From NCEH01 sp043195135 (GTDB lineage: Bacteria > Pseudomonadota > Alphaproteobacteria > Rhizobiales > Xanthobacteraceae), in assembly GCF_043195135.1 (NCBI RefSeq), contig NZ_JBAFWP010000004.1: a stretch of 64,000 bases of DNA. The stretch is one strand, 5' to 3'. Below, one piece after another: positions 33,761-41,366 of this stretch. Within the stretch, counting starts at the first letter, position 1. Each line of letters begins with the position of its first letter. The notes beneath the pieces were generated by a model. It was not told where the DNA came from. It worked only from the letters and a program-made list of their open reading frames with translations, and made no database searches. A program made the position numbers and the translations under genes.

Positions 33761-34462
33761 TCAGCTCACGCGATAGGCGGTGTCGCGCGCACCGGGCGCA
33801 GCGAAATCGGCGATGACGGTCTCGCCGGCGGTGGTCAGCTGGCCTTCCGCCACCTGCACCCGCGTGCCGATGGGCAGGTACACATCCACCCGCGAGCCGA
33901 ACCGGATGAGGCCGAAGCGCTCGCCCGCGCCCAGTTCCTCGCCCTCGCGCACGAAACACACGATGCGCCGGGCGATCAGGCCGGCGATCTGAACGCAGCC
34001 GACCGGGCCGGCGGCGGTGCGGAACACCAGGCCGTTGCGCTCATTGTCCTCGCTCGCCTTGTCGAGATCGGCGTTGAGAAAGATGCCCGGCTTGTAAGCG
34101 ACGCGCGCGATGCGGCCCGAGACCGGGGCACGATTCACGTGCACGTTGAACACGTTCATGAAGATCGACACGCGCAGCAGCGGGGTGTCGGAAAGGTCGA
34201 GCTCGCGTGGCGGGATGGCGAGCGAAATCTGCGACACCGTGCCGTCGGCGGGCGCCACCACCAGCCCTTCGCGCAGCGGGGTCACGCGCGGGGGATCGCG
34301 GAAGAACAGGGTCGTCCAGAGCGCGAGCCCCAGCGCGATCATGCCGAAGAAGGTGGAGACCATCAGCAGGCCGAGGGCGATCACCACCGCGATGGCGATG
34401 AAGGGATAGCCCTCGCGATGGATGGGAACGAGGCTTTTGCGGACGGACGCGACGATGGACAC
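33761..34462 (-). CDS. psd: Phosphatidylserine decarboxylase (archaeal-type short form) proenzyme
   Basis: 233 residues. Two membrane segments at about 19-52 precede the decarboxylase domain (VVAPADGTVSQIS, FMNVFNVHVNRAPVSG, CVQIAGLIARRIV). Self-cleavage at the Gly189-Ser190 bond in RFGSRVDVYLP creates the pyruvoyl cofactor on the new Ser. It converts phosphatidylserine to phosphatidylethanolamine and is the first gene of the psd-pssA pair. The short length matches the type common in alphaproteobacteria. Confidence 0.95.
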   Translation of the reverse strand: MSIVASVRKSLVPIHREGYPFIAIAVVIALGLLMVSTFFGMIALGLALWTTLFFRDPPRVTPLREGLVVAPADGTVSQISLAIPPRELDLSDTPLLRVSIFMNVFNVHVNRAPVSGRIARVAYKPGIFLNADLDKASEDNERNGLVFRTAAGPVGCVQIAGLIARRIVCFVREGEELGAGERFGLIRFGSRVDVYLPIGTRVQVAEGQLTTAGETVIADFAAPGARDTAYRVS

Positions 34463-36056
34463 TCAAGTCTCCGGATCAGGCCGCGCGTTCGGGGCGCGGG
34501 GGAAACAGGTAGTCACCCCCTGCCCCGCCGTCAAATGACGATCGTGCGGCGCGCGGCCCGGCGGGGGCGCCGGACGGAGCGGGGATCATCCACGCCGGTC
34601 CTTTTCGCGGGGCCCGCCCGTGCGTGCCGGGCGGTGGACAGCTGCCGGGCGGCCGGGCGCGGCGCGACATCCGGGAAAATGTTTCACGTGAAACCAGGGA
34701 CTTGCCGCAGACGAAGAGTGGTTTCGTGACGCTCCTCCGCGACTTTGCGCCGGACGAAACCGCCATTTCGGGCGAACGTTCGGGGGCCAATTTCGGCAAC
34801 GCGCGCGCGGGTCCAAGCATCGACCTTTCCGCGCGGGCGGCGGGTCGGAGCGGCGAGGCAGCGCCTTTAAATTAGGCAGGGGGTTCCGGTGGAGGGAGGG
34901 CCCCCTCCCCAGCCCTCCCCCGCACGCGGGAGAGGGAGCCGGGACGGCGCGGCAGCCACGCAGCCCCCTCACCCGCCCGCTGCGCGGGCGACCTCTCCCC
35001 ATGGGGGAGAGGTGAAGGTCCGGTGGATGCCAGCCGCCATCCCGCAAAGGCCCCCCTCTCCCCGGCGGGGAGAGGGTTGGGGGTGAGGGGGCTGCGCTGC
35101 CGCAAAACGCGCCCCGGCGAGCCGCCCGCCCTCAGGCCGCCGAACTCGCCTCGTCCGCGGGTGGGTCCACCAGCCGCACCGCCGATGCGACGGCGCCGGT
35201 CGGGGGCATTCCCTCTCCCGCTTGCGGGGGAGGGACAGGGAGGGGGCTAGCCGAGGACGGAGCAGGGAGGTGCGCCCGGTTTCCGAAGTGCTGGTTTCGG
35301 TGGAGGGAGGTCCCCCTCCCCAACCCTCCCCCGCACGCGGGAGAGGGAGCCGGGACGGCCCGGTGGCCACGCCGGCCCCTCACCCGCCCGCTGCGCGGGC
35401 GACCTCTCCCCGTGGGGGAGAGGTGGATGGGTCCGCGCCCCGCGTCCTGAAAAATCCCCCTCTCCCCGGTGAGGAGAGGTGGATTGCGGTGGGTGCCAGT
35501 CGCCATCCCGCAAGGGCCCCCTCTCCCCGGCGGGGAGAGGGTTGGGAGTGAGGGGGCTGCGCTGCCGCAAAACGCACCCCGGCCAGCCGCCCGCCCTCAG
35601 ACCGCCGAGCTCGCCTCGTCCGTGGGAGGGTCCACCAGCCGCACCGCCGATGCGACGGTGCCCGTGCGGCATTCCCTCTCCCGCTTGCGGGGGAGGGACA
35701 GGGAGGGGGCTAGCCGAGGACGGAGCAGGGAGGTGCGCCCGGTTTCCGAAGTGCTGGTTCCGGTGGAGGGAGGTCCCCCTCCCCAACCCTCCCCCGCACG
35801 CGGGAGAGGGAGCCGGGACGGCCCGGCGGCCACGCCGGCCCCTCACCCGCCCGCTGCGCGGGCGACCTCTCCCCGGGGGGGAGAGGTGGAGGTCCGGTGG
35901 GCGGCGTCCGGAAAAGCCCTCTTTCTCTCAGGAGAGACGGAGGTCCGGTGGGTGCCAGTCGCCATACCGCAAAGGCCCCCTCTCCCCGGCGGGGAGAGGG
36001 TTGGGGTGAGGGGGCTGCGCTGCCAGCAAAGGCGCGCCCCGGCGAGCCGCCCGTCC
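34463..36056. other. 1.6-kb intergenic region: parS-like site plus REP tandem array, no gene
   Basis: This stretch between psd and the ABC exporter contains no convincing coding sequence. Open frames that cross it are products of GC-rich palindromes and change with every repeat copy. Its first 400 bases are unique and hold a ParB-box-like palindrome. The rest is a tandem array of REP elements with copies of the exporter gene's terminal codons. Confidence 0.75.
34680..34695. promoter_or_regulatory. parS-like ParB-binding site (TGTTTCACGTGAAACC)
   Basis: The 16-mer matches the chromosomal parS consensus TGTTTCACGTGAAACA at 15 of 16 positions; the inner 14-base palindrome GTTTCACGTGAAAC is perfect. 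It is the only such site I found in the window. ParB/Spo0J boxes are bound by ParB during chromosome segregation and cluster within the origin-proximal part of the chromosome. That location for this window is inference. Confidence 0.75.
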
Positions 36057-36115
36057 TCAGGCGGCGGAGCTCGCCTCGTCCTCGTGATGATCCACCAGCC
36101 GGACCGCCGGCGCGG
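34882..36115. repeat. About 460-bp tandem array (2.7 units) of REP palindromes carrying the 3' end of the ABC exporter gene
   Basis: A partial unit (34882-35206), a full unit (35207-35669) and a third unit (35670-36115) share the same order of elements. These are CTCTCCCGCTTGCGGGGGAG, a GGTTTCCGAAGTGCTGG spacer, CCCCGCACGCGGGAGAGGG, CCCGCTGCGCGGGCGACC, an ACCTCTCCCC hairpin, CTCTCCCCGGCGGGGAGAGG, then GCTGCGCTGCC and a gene-tail copy. Anchors GCTGCGCTGC lie at 35091, 35556 and 36014. The third unit ends in the real gene; the others carry diverged tail copies at 35132-35182 and 35597-35647. Confidence 0.85.
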
Positions 36116-38030
36116 CATCCTTGTCGAGCACCGGCACGTCGCTTTCCTGGGCGGCGGCGAGCTTCTCGCGGGCGTCGTCCGCTTCGCGCTGGCGCCGCCA
36201 GAGCGCGGCATAAAGCCCGCCCTTGGCGAGGAGCTCGGCATGGCTGCCGCGCTCGGCCACCGTGCCCTGCGACAGGACCAGGATCTCGTCGGCGCCGATC
36301 ACGGTGGAGAGGCGGTGCGCGATGACCAGGGTCGTGCGCCCTTCGGACACCCGCTCCAGCGCGTTCTGGATTTCCTTCTCCGTATGGCTGTCCAAGGCGG
36401 AGGTCGCCTCGTCCAGCAGCAGGATCGGCGGGGCCTTCAGGATGGTGCGGGCGATGGCGACGCGCTGCTTCTCGCCGCCGGAGAGCTTCAGCCCGCGCTC
36501 GCCCACCTCAGTCTTGTAGCCCTTGGGCATGGCGCGGATGAAGGGATCGATCTGCGCGAGCCTCGCCGCCTCCTCCACCTCGGCCTCGGAGGCATCCTGC
36601 CGACCGTAGCGGATGTTGTAGGCGATGGTGTCGTTGAACAGCACGGTGTCCTGCGGCACCATGCCGATGGCGGCGCGCAGGCTCTCCTGCGTCACCTCGC
36701 GGATGTCCTGCCCGTCGATGGTGATGCGGCCGCTCTTCACGTCATAGAAGCGGAACATGAGGCGCGAAATCGTGCTCTTGCCGGCGCCGGACGGCCCGAC
36801 GATGGCCACCGTGCGGCCCGCCGGCACCTCGAAGGAAATGCCCTTCAGGATCTCGCGGTCGGCCTCGTAGGAAAAACGCACATCCTCGAAACGCACCGTG
36901 CCGCCATTCACCTGGAGCGCCCCGGCGCCCGGCTTGTCCTCGATCTCGGGATCGCGCGAGAGCACGGCGAACATGGCCTCGATATCGACGATGGCCTGCT
37001 TGATCTCGCGATAGATCATGCCGAGGAAGTTCAGCGGCTGGTAGAGCTGGATCATCATGGCATTGACCATGACGAAGCCGCCCAGGCTCTGCCGCCCGGC
37101 GCGCACGTCGAACGCCGCCAGCACCATGGTGGAGGTGAGGCCCAGGGTGAAGATCGCCGCCTGGCCCGCGTTGAGCCATGCCAGCGAGGTGAAGGTGCGC
37201 ACCGTGGCGTTCTCGTAGCGCGCGACCGAGCGGTCATAGCGCGCGGTCTCCCAGCGCTCGGCGCCGAAATATTTCACGGTCTCGTAATTGAGCAGGCTGT
37301 CCACGGCCTTGGTGTTGGCCTCGGTGTCGCTCTCGTTCATGTCGCGGCGGATTTGAATGCGCCATTCGCTCGCGGCATAGGTGAACCAGGTGTAGAGCGC
37401 CACCGTCACCGCCACGACGGCGACATAGCGCCAGTCGAACGCGAAGGCGAGGACGAGCAGCACCAGCAGCATTTCCAACACCGTCGGCGCGAGCTGGAGC
37501 ACCAGCATGCGCACGATGGTCTCGATGCCCTCGCGCGCCCGCTCCAGCACGCGGGTCAGCCCGCCGGTCTTGCGCTCCAGATGGAAGCGCAGGGAGAGCG
37601 CATGCATGTGCTCGAAGGTCTGGAGCGCCAGCTTGCGCACCGCATGCAGCGCCACCTTGGCGAAGATGCCGTCGCGCAATTGGGTGATGCCGGCCATCAC
37701 GAGGCGCGCGCCGCCATAGGCCAAAGTCAGCAGCACCGGGGCGGCGAGGAACCAGGCGATGTCGATGTCGCCCTGCCCGTCCGGCCGGGTGGTGAGGGCA
37801 TCGGTCGCCCATTTGAAGAAGAACGGCACCGCCATGGTGGCGAGCTTGGCGAGCACGATCAGCGCGCTGGTCGCCACCACCCGGGCCTTGAGATCGGCAC
37901 GATCCTGCGGCCAGAGATAGGGCCAGAGGGCCGCGACGGTCTTCGTCAGGGCGCCACCGGCGGCCGCGACCGCCTTGAAGGCGCCGCGTGCATTCTCGCG
38001 CGCGGCGCGGGACGTTGAAGAATCGGACAT
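36057..38030 (-). CDS. ATM1/HMT1-type ABC exporter (heavy-metal/glutathione-conjugate type half transporter)
   Basis: 657 residues. The N-terminal six-helix exporter domain (about 30-340, ALIVLAKLATMAVPFFFKWATDAL... FNFLGMIYREIKQAIVDIEAMF-like end) is fused to an ATPase with Walker A GPSGAGKS near 409-416, signature LSGGEKQRVAIAR and Walker B ILLLDEATSALDS. The NxxDSLLNYETVKYF motif is typical of the ATM1 group, which exports glutathione-based sulfur compounds or metal-glutathione complexes. An upstream coupled ArsR gene with a CxC pair supports a metal(loid) role. The C-terminus AVRLVDHHEDEASSAA is echoed in the downstream repeats. Confidence 0.9.
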   Translation of the reverse strand: MSDSSTSRAARENARGAFKAVAAAGGALTKTVAALWPYLWPQDRADLKARVVATSALIVLAKLATMAVPFFFKWATDALTTRPDGQGDIDIAWFLAAPVLLTLAYGGARLVMAGITQLRDGIFAKVALHAVRKLALQTFEHMHALSLRFHLERKTGGLTRVLERAREGIETIVRMLVLQLAPTVLEMLLVLLVLAFAFDWRYVAVVAVTVALYTWFTYAASEWRIQIRRDMNESDTEANTKAVDSLLNYETVKYFGAERWETARYDRSVARYENATVRTFTSLAWLNAGQAAIFTLGLTSTMVLAAFDVRAGRQSLGGFVMVNAMMIQLYQPLNFLGMIYREIKQAIVDIEAMFAVLSRDPEIEDKPGAGALQVNGGTVRFEDVRFSYEADREILKGISFEVPAGRTVAIVGPSGAGKSTISRLMFRFYDVKSGRITIDGQDIREVTQESLRAAIGMVPQDTVLFNDTIAYNIRYGRQDASEAEVEEAARLAQIDPFIRAMPKGYKTEVGERGLKLSGGEKQRVAIARTILKAPPILLLDEATSALDSHTEKEIQNALERVSEGRTTLVIAHRLSTVIGADEILVLSQGTVAERGSHAELLAKGGLYAALWRRQREADDAREKLAAAQESDVPVLDKDAAPAVRLVDHHEDEASSAA

Positions 38031-38040
38031 CAAAACCTAC

Positions 38041-38385
38041 TTAATCTTGAAGCGCTGCCGTGCGCGCGGCATCGCCCGCCGGAGCGAGCGCGGCGAACAG
38101 GCCATCCAGACGGCCGCGCAGGGCGCGCAGCGCCGCGTGGTCGATGCAATAGCAGGATCGCGGGCCATCGACCGTCACGCGAATGAGGCCCGCGTCCGCG
38201 AGAACCTTTATGTGTTGCGACACGGTCGATTGCGCCAGGGGCAGACCGGCGACGATTTCACCGCACACGCAGGCCTCGTGCCGCGCGAGGGTCTCGAGCA
38301 CCTTGAGGCGCGCCGGATGGGCCAGCGCCCGCAATTGCGCCGCCAGAAGCTCCGACTCGGCCGAGGAAGGGAAAGCATCAGTCAT
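38041..38385 (-). CDS. ArsR-family metal(loid)-type repressor
   Basis: 114 residues. The winged helix is ALAHPARLKVLETLARHEACVCGEIVAGLPLAQSTVSQHIKVLADAGLIRV. Cys39 and Cys41 in EACVCGEI occupy the helix-alpha3 CxC position used for arsenic/antimony sensing in ArsR; a second pair, Cys78 and Cys80 in SCYC, could add ligands. It lies ten bases upstream of the ATM1-type exporter gene and is very probably in the same operon, so metal-relieved repression of the exporter is the natural inference. The internal ATG (MTDAFPSS) was preferred to an earlier in-frame start. Confidence 0.88.
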   Translation of the reverse strand: MTDAFPSSAESELLAAQLRALAHPARLKVLETLARHEACVCGEIVAGLPLAQSTVSQHIKVLADAGLIRVTVDGPRSCYCIDHAALRALRGRLDGLFAALAPAGDAARTAALQD

Positions 38386-38416
38386 CGGCCATCGGCGATA
38401 AACGATGATCCGAACC

Positions 38417-38440
38417 AAAACAAGGCAAAGACGTTGTTTT
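38417..38440. promoter_or_regulatory. Candidate ArsR operator
   Basis: AAAACAA and TTGTTTT form an inverted repeat separated by ten bases, 31-55 bases upstream of the arsR start and in the divergent region with the LOG gene. Position and symmetry suit autoregulation by the repressor. Confidence 0.4.
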
Positions 38441-38542
38441 CTCCCGCGTCACGATTTCGTCGCGGCGCATCATCAATTTGAAGGAGCCGACGGGTAACGT
38501 CGGCCATGTGAGACAGTGAACAGACATACCAAAGCAGGCCCC

Positions 38543-39151
38543 ATGGCACGTATCGAAAGCGTGTGCGTCTATTGCGGTTCCTCCCCCGGCTCGGACCCGA
38601 TCTTCGTGGAGGAGGCGCGCCGGTTCGGCGAAATCCTCGCCCGCAGCGGGGTGCGCCTCGTCTATGGCGGCGGCGGCGTGGGGCTGATGGGGGAAGTCGC
38701 GACCGCCGTGGCGCGCAATGGCGGGGAGGTGACGGGCATCATCCCGCAATTCCTGATCTCCCGCGAACGCGCCTTCGACCATGGCGGCGAACTCGTCGTC
38801 ACCACCGACATGCACGAGCGCAAGAAGCTGATGTTCGAGCGCGCGGACGCCTTCGTCGCCTTGCCGGGCGGGGTCGGCACGCTGGAGGAACTGGTGGAGC
38901 AGCTCACCTGGGCCCAGCTCGGCCAGCATCGCAAGCCGATCCTGGTGGCGAACATCGCCGGCTTCTGGGACCCGTTCCTGTCGCTGCTGGACCATATGCG
39001 GGCGAACGCCTTCATCCGGGGCATGGCGCCGGTGAACCTGCTGGTGGCGGAAGATGCGGGGCAGATCCTGCCCATGCTCCAGGCCGCCGCCGCCGGGGTG
39101 AAGGAAACCGATATCCACGCCGCCGCGAGCACGGCCATCCAGGGCATGTGA
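38543..39151 (+). CDS. LOG-family phosphoribohydrolase
   Basis: 202 residues with a Rossmann-like fold. MARIESVCVYCGSSPGSDP at the start, YGGGGVGLMG at 41-50, HERKKLM from 91 and PGGVGTLEE at 108-116 are the LOG (lonely guy) signatures for nucleotide binding and catalysis. Family members hydrolyse nucleoside 5'-monophosphates, including cytokinin ribotides, to base and ribose phosphate; bacterial proteins are often mislabelled lysine decarboxylase. It is divergent from the arsR operon and convergent with cimA, so it is probably monocistronic. An ATG nine codons upstream is possible. Confidence 0.9.
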   Translation: MARIESVCVYCGSSPGSDPIFVEEARRFGEILARSGVRLVYGGGGVGLMGEVATAVARNGGEVTGIIPQFLISRERAFDHGGELVVTTDMHERKKLMFERADAFVALPGGVGTLEELVEQLTWAQLGQHRKPILVANIAGFWDPFLSLLDHMRANAFIRGMAPVNLLVAEDAGQILPMLQAAAAGVKETDIHAAASTAIQGM

Positions 39152-39158
39152 AGGCTTA

Positions 39159-39178
39159 AACGCCCGGTCCCGGGCGTT
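39159..39178. terminator. Hairpin between convergent LOG gene and cimA
   Basis: AACGCCCGG and CCGGGCGTT form a perfect nine-base stem around two bases, directly between the two stop codons. It lacks a long T-run, though TTTAAGCC follows on the minus strand. A bidirectional terminator is likely. Confidence 0.6.
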
Positions 39179-40839
39179 CAGCCCCGCGCCGCCGGTGCGC
39201 CCGCCTGGATCAGCTTCCAGGTGATGGAATCCAGCAGCGCCTCGAACGAGGCATCGATGATGTTGGGGGAGACGCCGACCGTGGTCCAGCGCGCGCCGGT
39301 CTCGTCGGCGCTCTCGATCAGCACCCGCGTCACGGCGCCCGTGCCGCCGTCGAGGATGCGCACCCGGTAGTCGGTGAGCCGCAGGCCGGCGATATAGGGC
39401 TGGTACTTGCCCAGATCCTTGCGCAAAGCGAGGTCGAGCGCGTTCACCGGGCCGTTGCCCTCGGCGGCGGAGATCAGGGTCTCCGCGTCCACCTTCACCT
39501 TCACGACCGCCTCGGCAACCGTGGCCAGCTCGCCGCGCGCGTTGTAGCGCCGTTCCACCTGCACGGAAAACCGCTCGACGAAGAAGAAATCCGGCACCGA
39601 GCCCAGCATGCGCCGCGCCAGCAGGGCGAAGGAGGCGTCCGCCGCCTCATAGGCATAGCCGAGGTGCTCGCGCTGCTTCACCTCGTCCAACAGGCGCACC
39701 AGGCGCGGGTCGGCCTTGTCCACGTCGACGCCGAGCCGCTCCAGCTCGGAAAGCACGTTGGACCGGCCCGCCTGGTCGGACACCAGCACCTTCCGCCGGT
39801 TGCCCACTTTTTCCGGCGGGACGTGCTCGTAGGTCGTGGGGTCCTTCATCAGCGCCGAGGCGTGGATGCCGGCCTTGGTGGCGAACGCGCTCTCGCCCAC
39901 GTAAGGCGCATGGCGGTTCGGCGCGCGGTTCAGCATCTCGTCGAGATGGCGCGAGACCGGGGCGAGGTCCGCCAGCGCCCTCGCCGCCGGGCCGAGATCG
40001 AAGCGGCTCGCGAACGGCTCTTTCAGCGCCAAGGTCGGCAGCAGCGAGCACAGATTGGCATTGCCGCAGCGCTCGCCGAGACCGTTCAGCGTGCCCTGGA
40101 TCTGCCGCGCGCCGGCCAGAACCGCCGCCAGCGAATTGGCGACCGCCTGCTCGGTGTCGTTATGGGCATGGATGCCCACATGATCGCCCGGCACAACGGC
40201 CGTCACCGCGCCGACGATCCGCGTCACCTCATGCGGCAGGCTGCCGCCATTGGTGTCGCACAGCACCACCCAGCGCGCGCCGGCCTCATGAGCGGCGCGG
40301 GCGCAGGCCAGGGCGAAATCGGGATTTTCCTTGTAGCCGTCGAAGAAGTGCTCGCAATCCACCAGCGCCTCGCGCCCGGCGGCCACCACCGCCGCGACGC
40401 TCTCGCGGATCGCGGCGAGGTTCTCCTCTTCGCTGGTCTCCAGCGCCACCCGCACCTGGAAGGCCGAGGCCTTGGCCACCAGGCACACCGCATCCGCCTG
40501 CGCCCCGACCAGCGCGGCGAGGCCGGGATCGTTGGACACCGAGCGCCCCGGCCGCCGGGTCATGCCGAAGGCGGCGATCTTCGCCCGCGCGGCCCGTGTT
40601 TCCGCGAACAGGGCGGTGTCGGTGGGATTGGCGCCGGGATAGCCGGCTTCCGCATAATCGATGCCGAGCCGGTCCAGCAGGCCGAGCACGGTCAGCTTGT
40701 CGGCCAGGGTGAAATCGACGCCCTGGGTCTGCGCCCCGTCGCGCAGGGTGGTGTCGTAGAGATAGAGGCGTTCGCGCGCGGGGCTCCATGCGGGTTCGCC
40801 CGCCCTCTGCGGGACGCCGCTGATGACGGCGTCGGTCAT
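39178..40839 (-). CDS. cimA: Citramalate synthase
   Basis: 553 residues of the isopropylmalate/homocitrate synthase family. YDTTLRDGAQTQG near the start, VVLCDTNGGSLPHEV, and GIHAHNDTEQAVANSLAAVLAGARQIQGTLNGLGERCGNANL supply the metal-binding His residues and catalytic barrel. A C-terminal LeuA-type regulatory domain begins near residue 400. The length and the NGLGERCGN pattern match CimA, which condenses pyruvate and acetyl-CoA to (R)-citramalate for isoleucine synthesis. It overlaps the upstream acetyltransferase gene by four bases (ATGA). Confidence 0.92.
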   Translation of the reverse strand: MTDAVISGVPQRAGEPAWSPARERLYLYDTTLRDGAQTQGVDFTLADKLTVLGLLDRLGIDYAEAGYPGANPTDTALFAETRAARAKIAAFGMTRRPGRSVSNDPGLAALVGAQADAVCLVAKASAFQVRVALETSEEENLAAIRESVAAVVAAGREALVDCEHFFDGYKENPDFALACARAAHEAGARWVVLCDTNGGSLPHEVTRIVGAVTAVVPGDHVGIHAHNDTEQAVANSLAAVLAGARQIQGTLNGLGERCGNANLCSLLPTLALKEPFASRFDLGPAARALADLAPVSRHLDEMLNRAPNRHAPYVGESAFATKAGIHASALMKDPTTYEHVPPEKVGNRRKVLVSDQAGRSNVLSELERLGVDVDKADPRLVRLLDEVKQREHLGYAYEAADASFALLARRMLGSVPDFFFVERFSVQVERRYNARGELATVAEAVVKVKVDAETLISAAEGNGPVNALDLALRKDLGKYQPYIAGLRLTDYRVRILDGGTGAVTRVLIESADETGARWTTVGVSPNIIDASFEALLDSITWKLIQAGAPAARG

Positions 40840-41366
40840 GACGGCGCTTTCAGCTCCGGCAAGGTCTTCTGCATGGTGGTGTTGCCGAGCCACGCATCGC
40901 CGAGCGTCACCGTGTTGCGGCGCTGGGGCACGTAGCCGCGCCGGGCGAAGAAGCGCTGGGCGGTGTCGCTGGCATCGACCGTGAGGGTGTCCTTGCCGCG
41001 CGCCTTGGCGATGGTCTCCGCCGCCTCGCACAGCAGTGTGCCGACACCCTGCCCCGCCACGGCCGGATGCACATAGAGCATGTCGATCATCACATCGCCC
41101 TTGAGCGCGATGAAGCCCACCGGGGCGCCCTCCATGGTGGCCACCAGGGTCAGCTCCTCGGCGAGCCGCGCGCCGAAGGCCGCCTCGTCGTCGGCGACGC
41201 CGATCCAGGCGTCCTGCTGGTCGGTGTCGTAATCCTCCCCGGTCAGTTCCTCGACGGAGGCGCGGAAGATGGCCGCGAGCGCTTGCGTATCGGCGGGCAG
41301 CAGGGGCCGCAGGGCCGGACGCGGCAGGTTCTCTTTGGTCCGGGAGTCCGGGGTCTTCGCCATCAT
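40836..41366 (-). CDS. GNAT-family N-acetyltransferase
   Basis: 176 residues. The acetyl-CoA site is MLYVHPAVAGQGVGTLLCEAAETIAKARG (Q/RxxGxG/A-type), followed by DTLTVDASDTAQRFFARRGYVPQRRNTVTLG as in YafP/ElaA-like GNATs. The acceptor is unknown. GGAGG eight bases before the ATG supports the start. It overlaps both neighbours, cysS upstream and cimA downstream, so the three are co-translated. Confidence 0.9.
   Translation of the reverse strand: MMAKTPDSRTKENLPRPALRPLLPADTQALAAIFRASVEELTGEDYDTDQQDAWIGVADDEAAFGARLAEELTLVATMEGAPVGFIALKGDVMIDMLYVHPAVAGQGVGTLLCEAAETIAKARGKDTLTVDASDTAQRFFARRGYVPQRRNTVTLGDAWLGNTTMQKTLPELKAPS

Noticed and set aside
34882..36056. CRISPR array
   Set aside because: The repeats are about 460 bases long and built of palindromes, spacers are not unique, and no cas gene is near.
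35469..38018. 849-codon plus-strand open frame crossing the repeat array and exporter gene
   Set aside because: It begins inside REP palindromes and continues antisense to the ABC exporter; no domain signature.
38543..39151. Lysine decarboxylase
   Set aside because: PGGVGTLEE-bearing proteins were formerly so labelled; they are LOG phosphoribohydrolases without PLP motifs.
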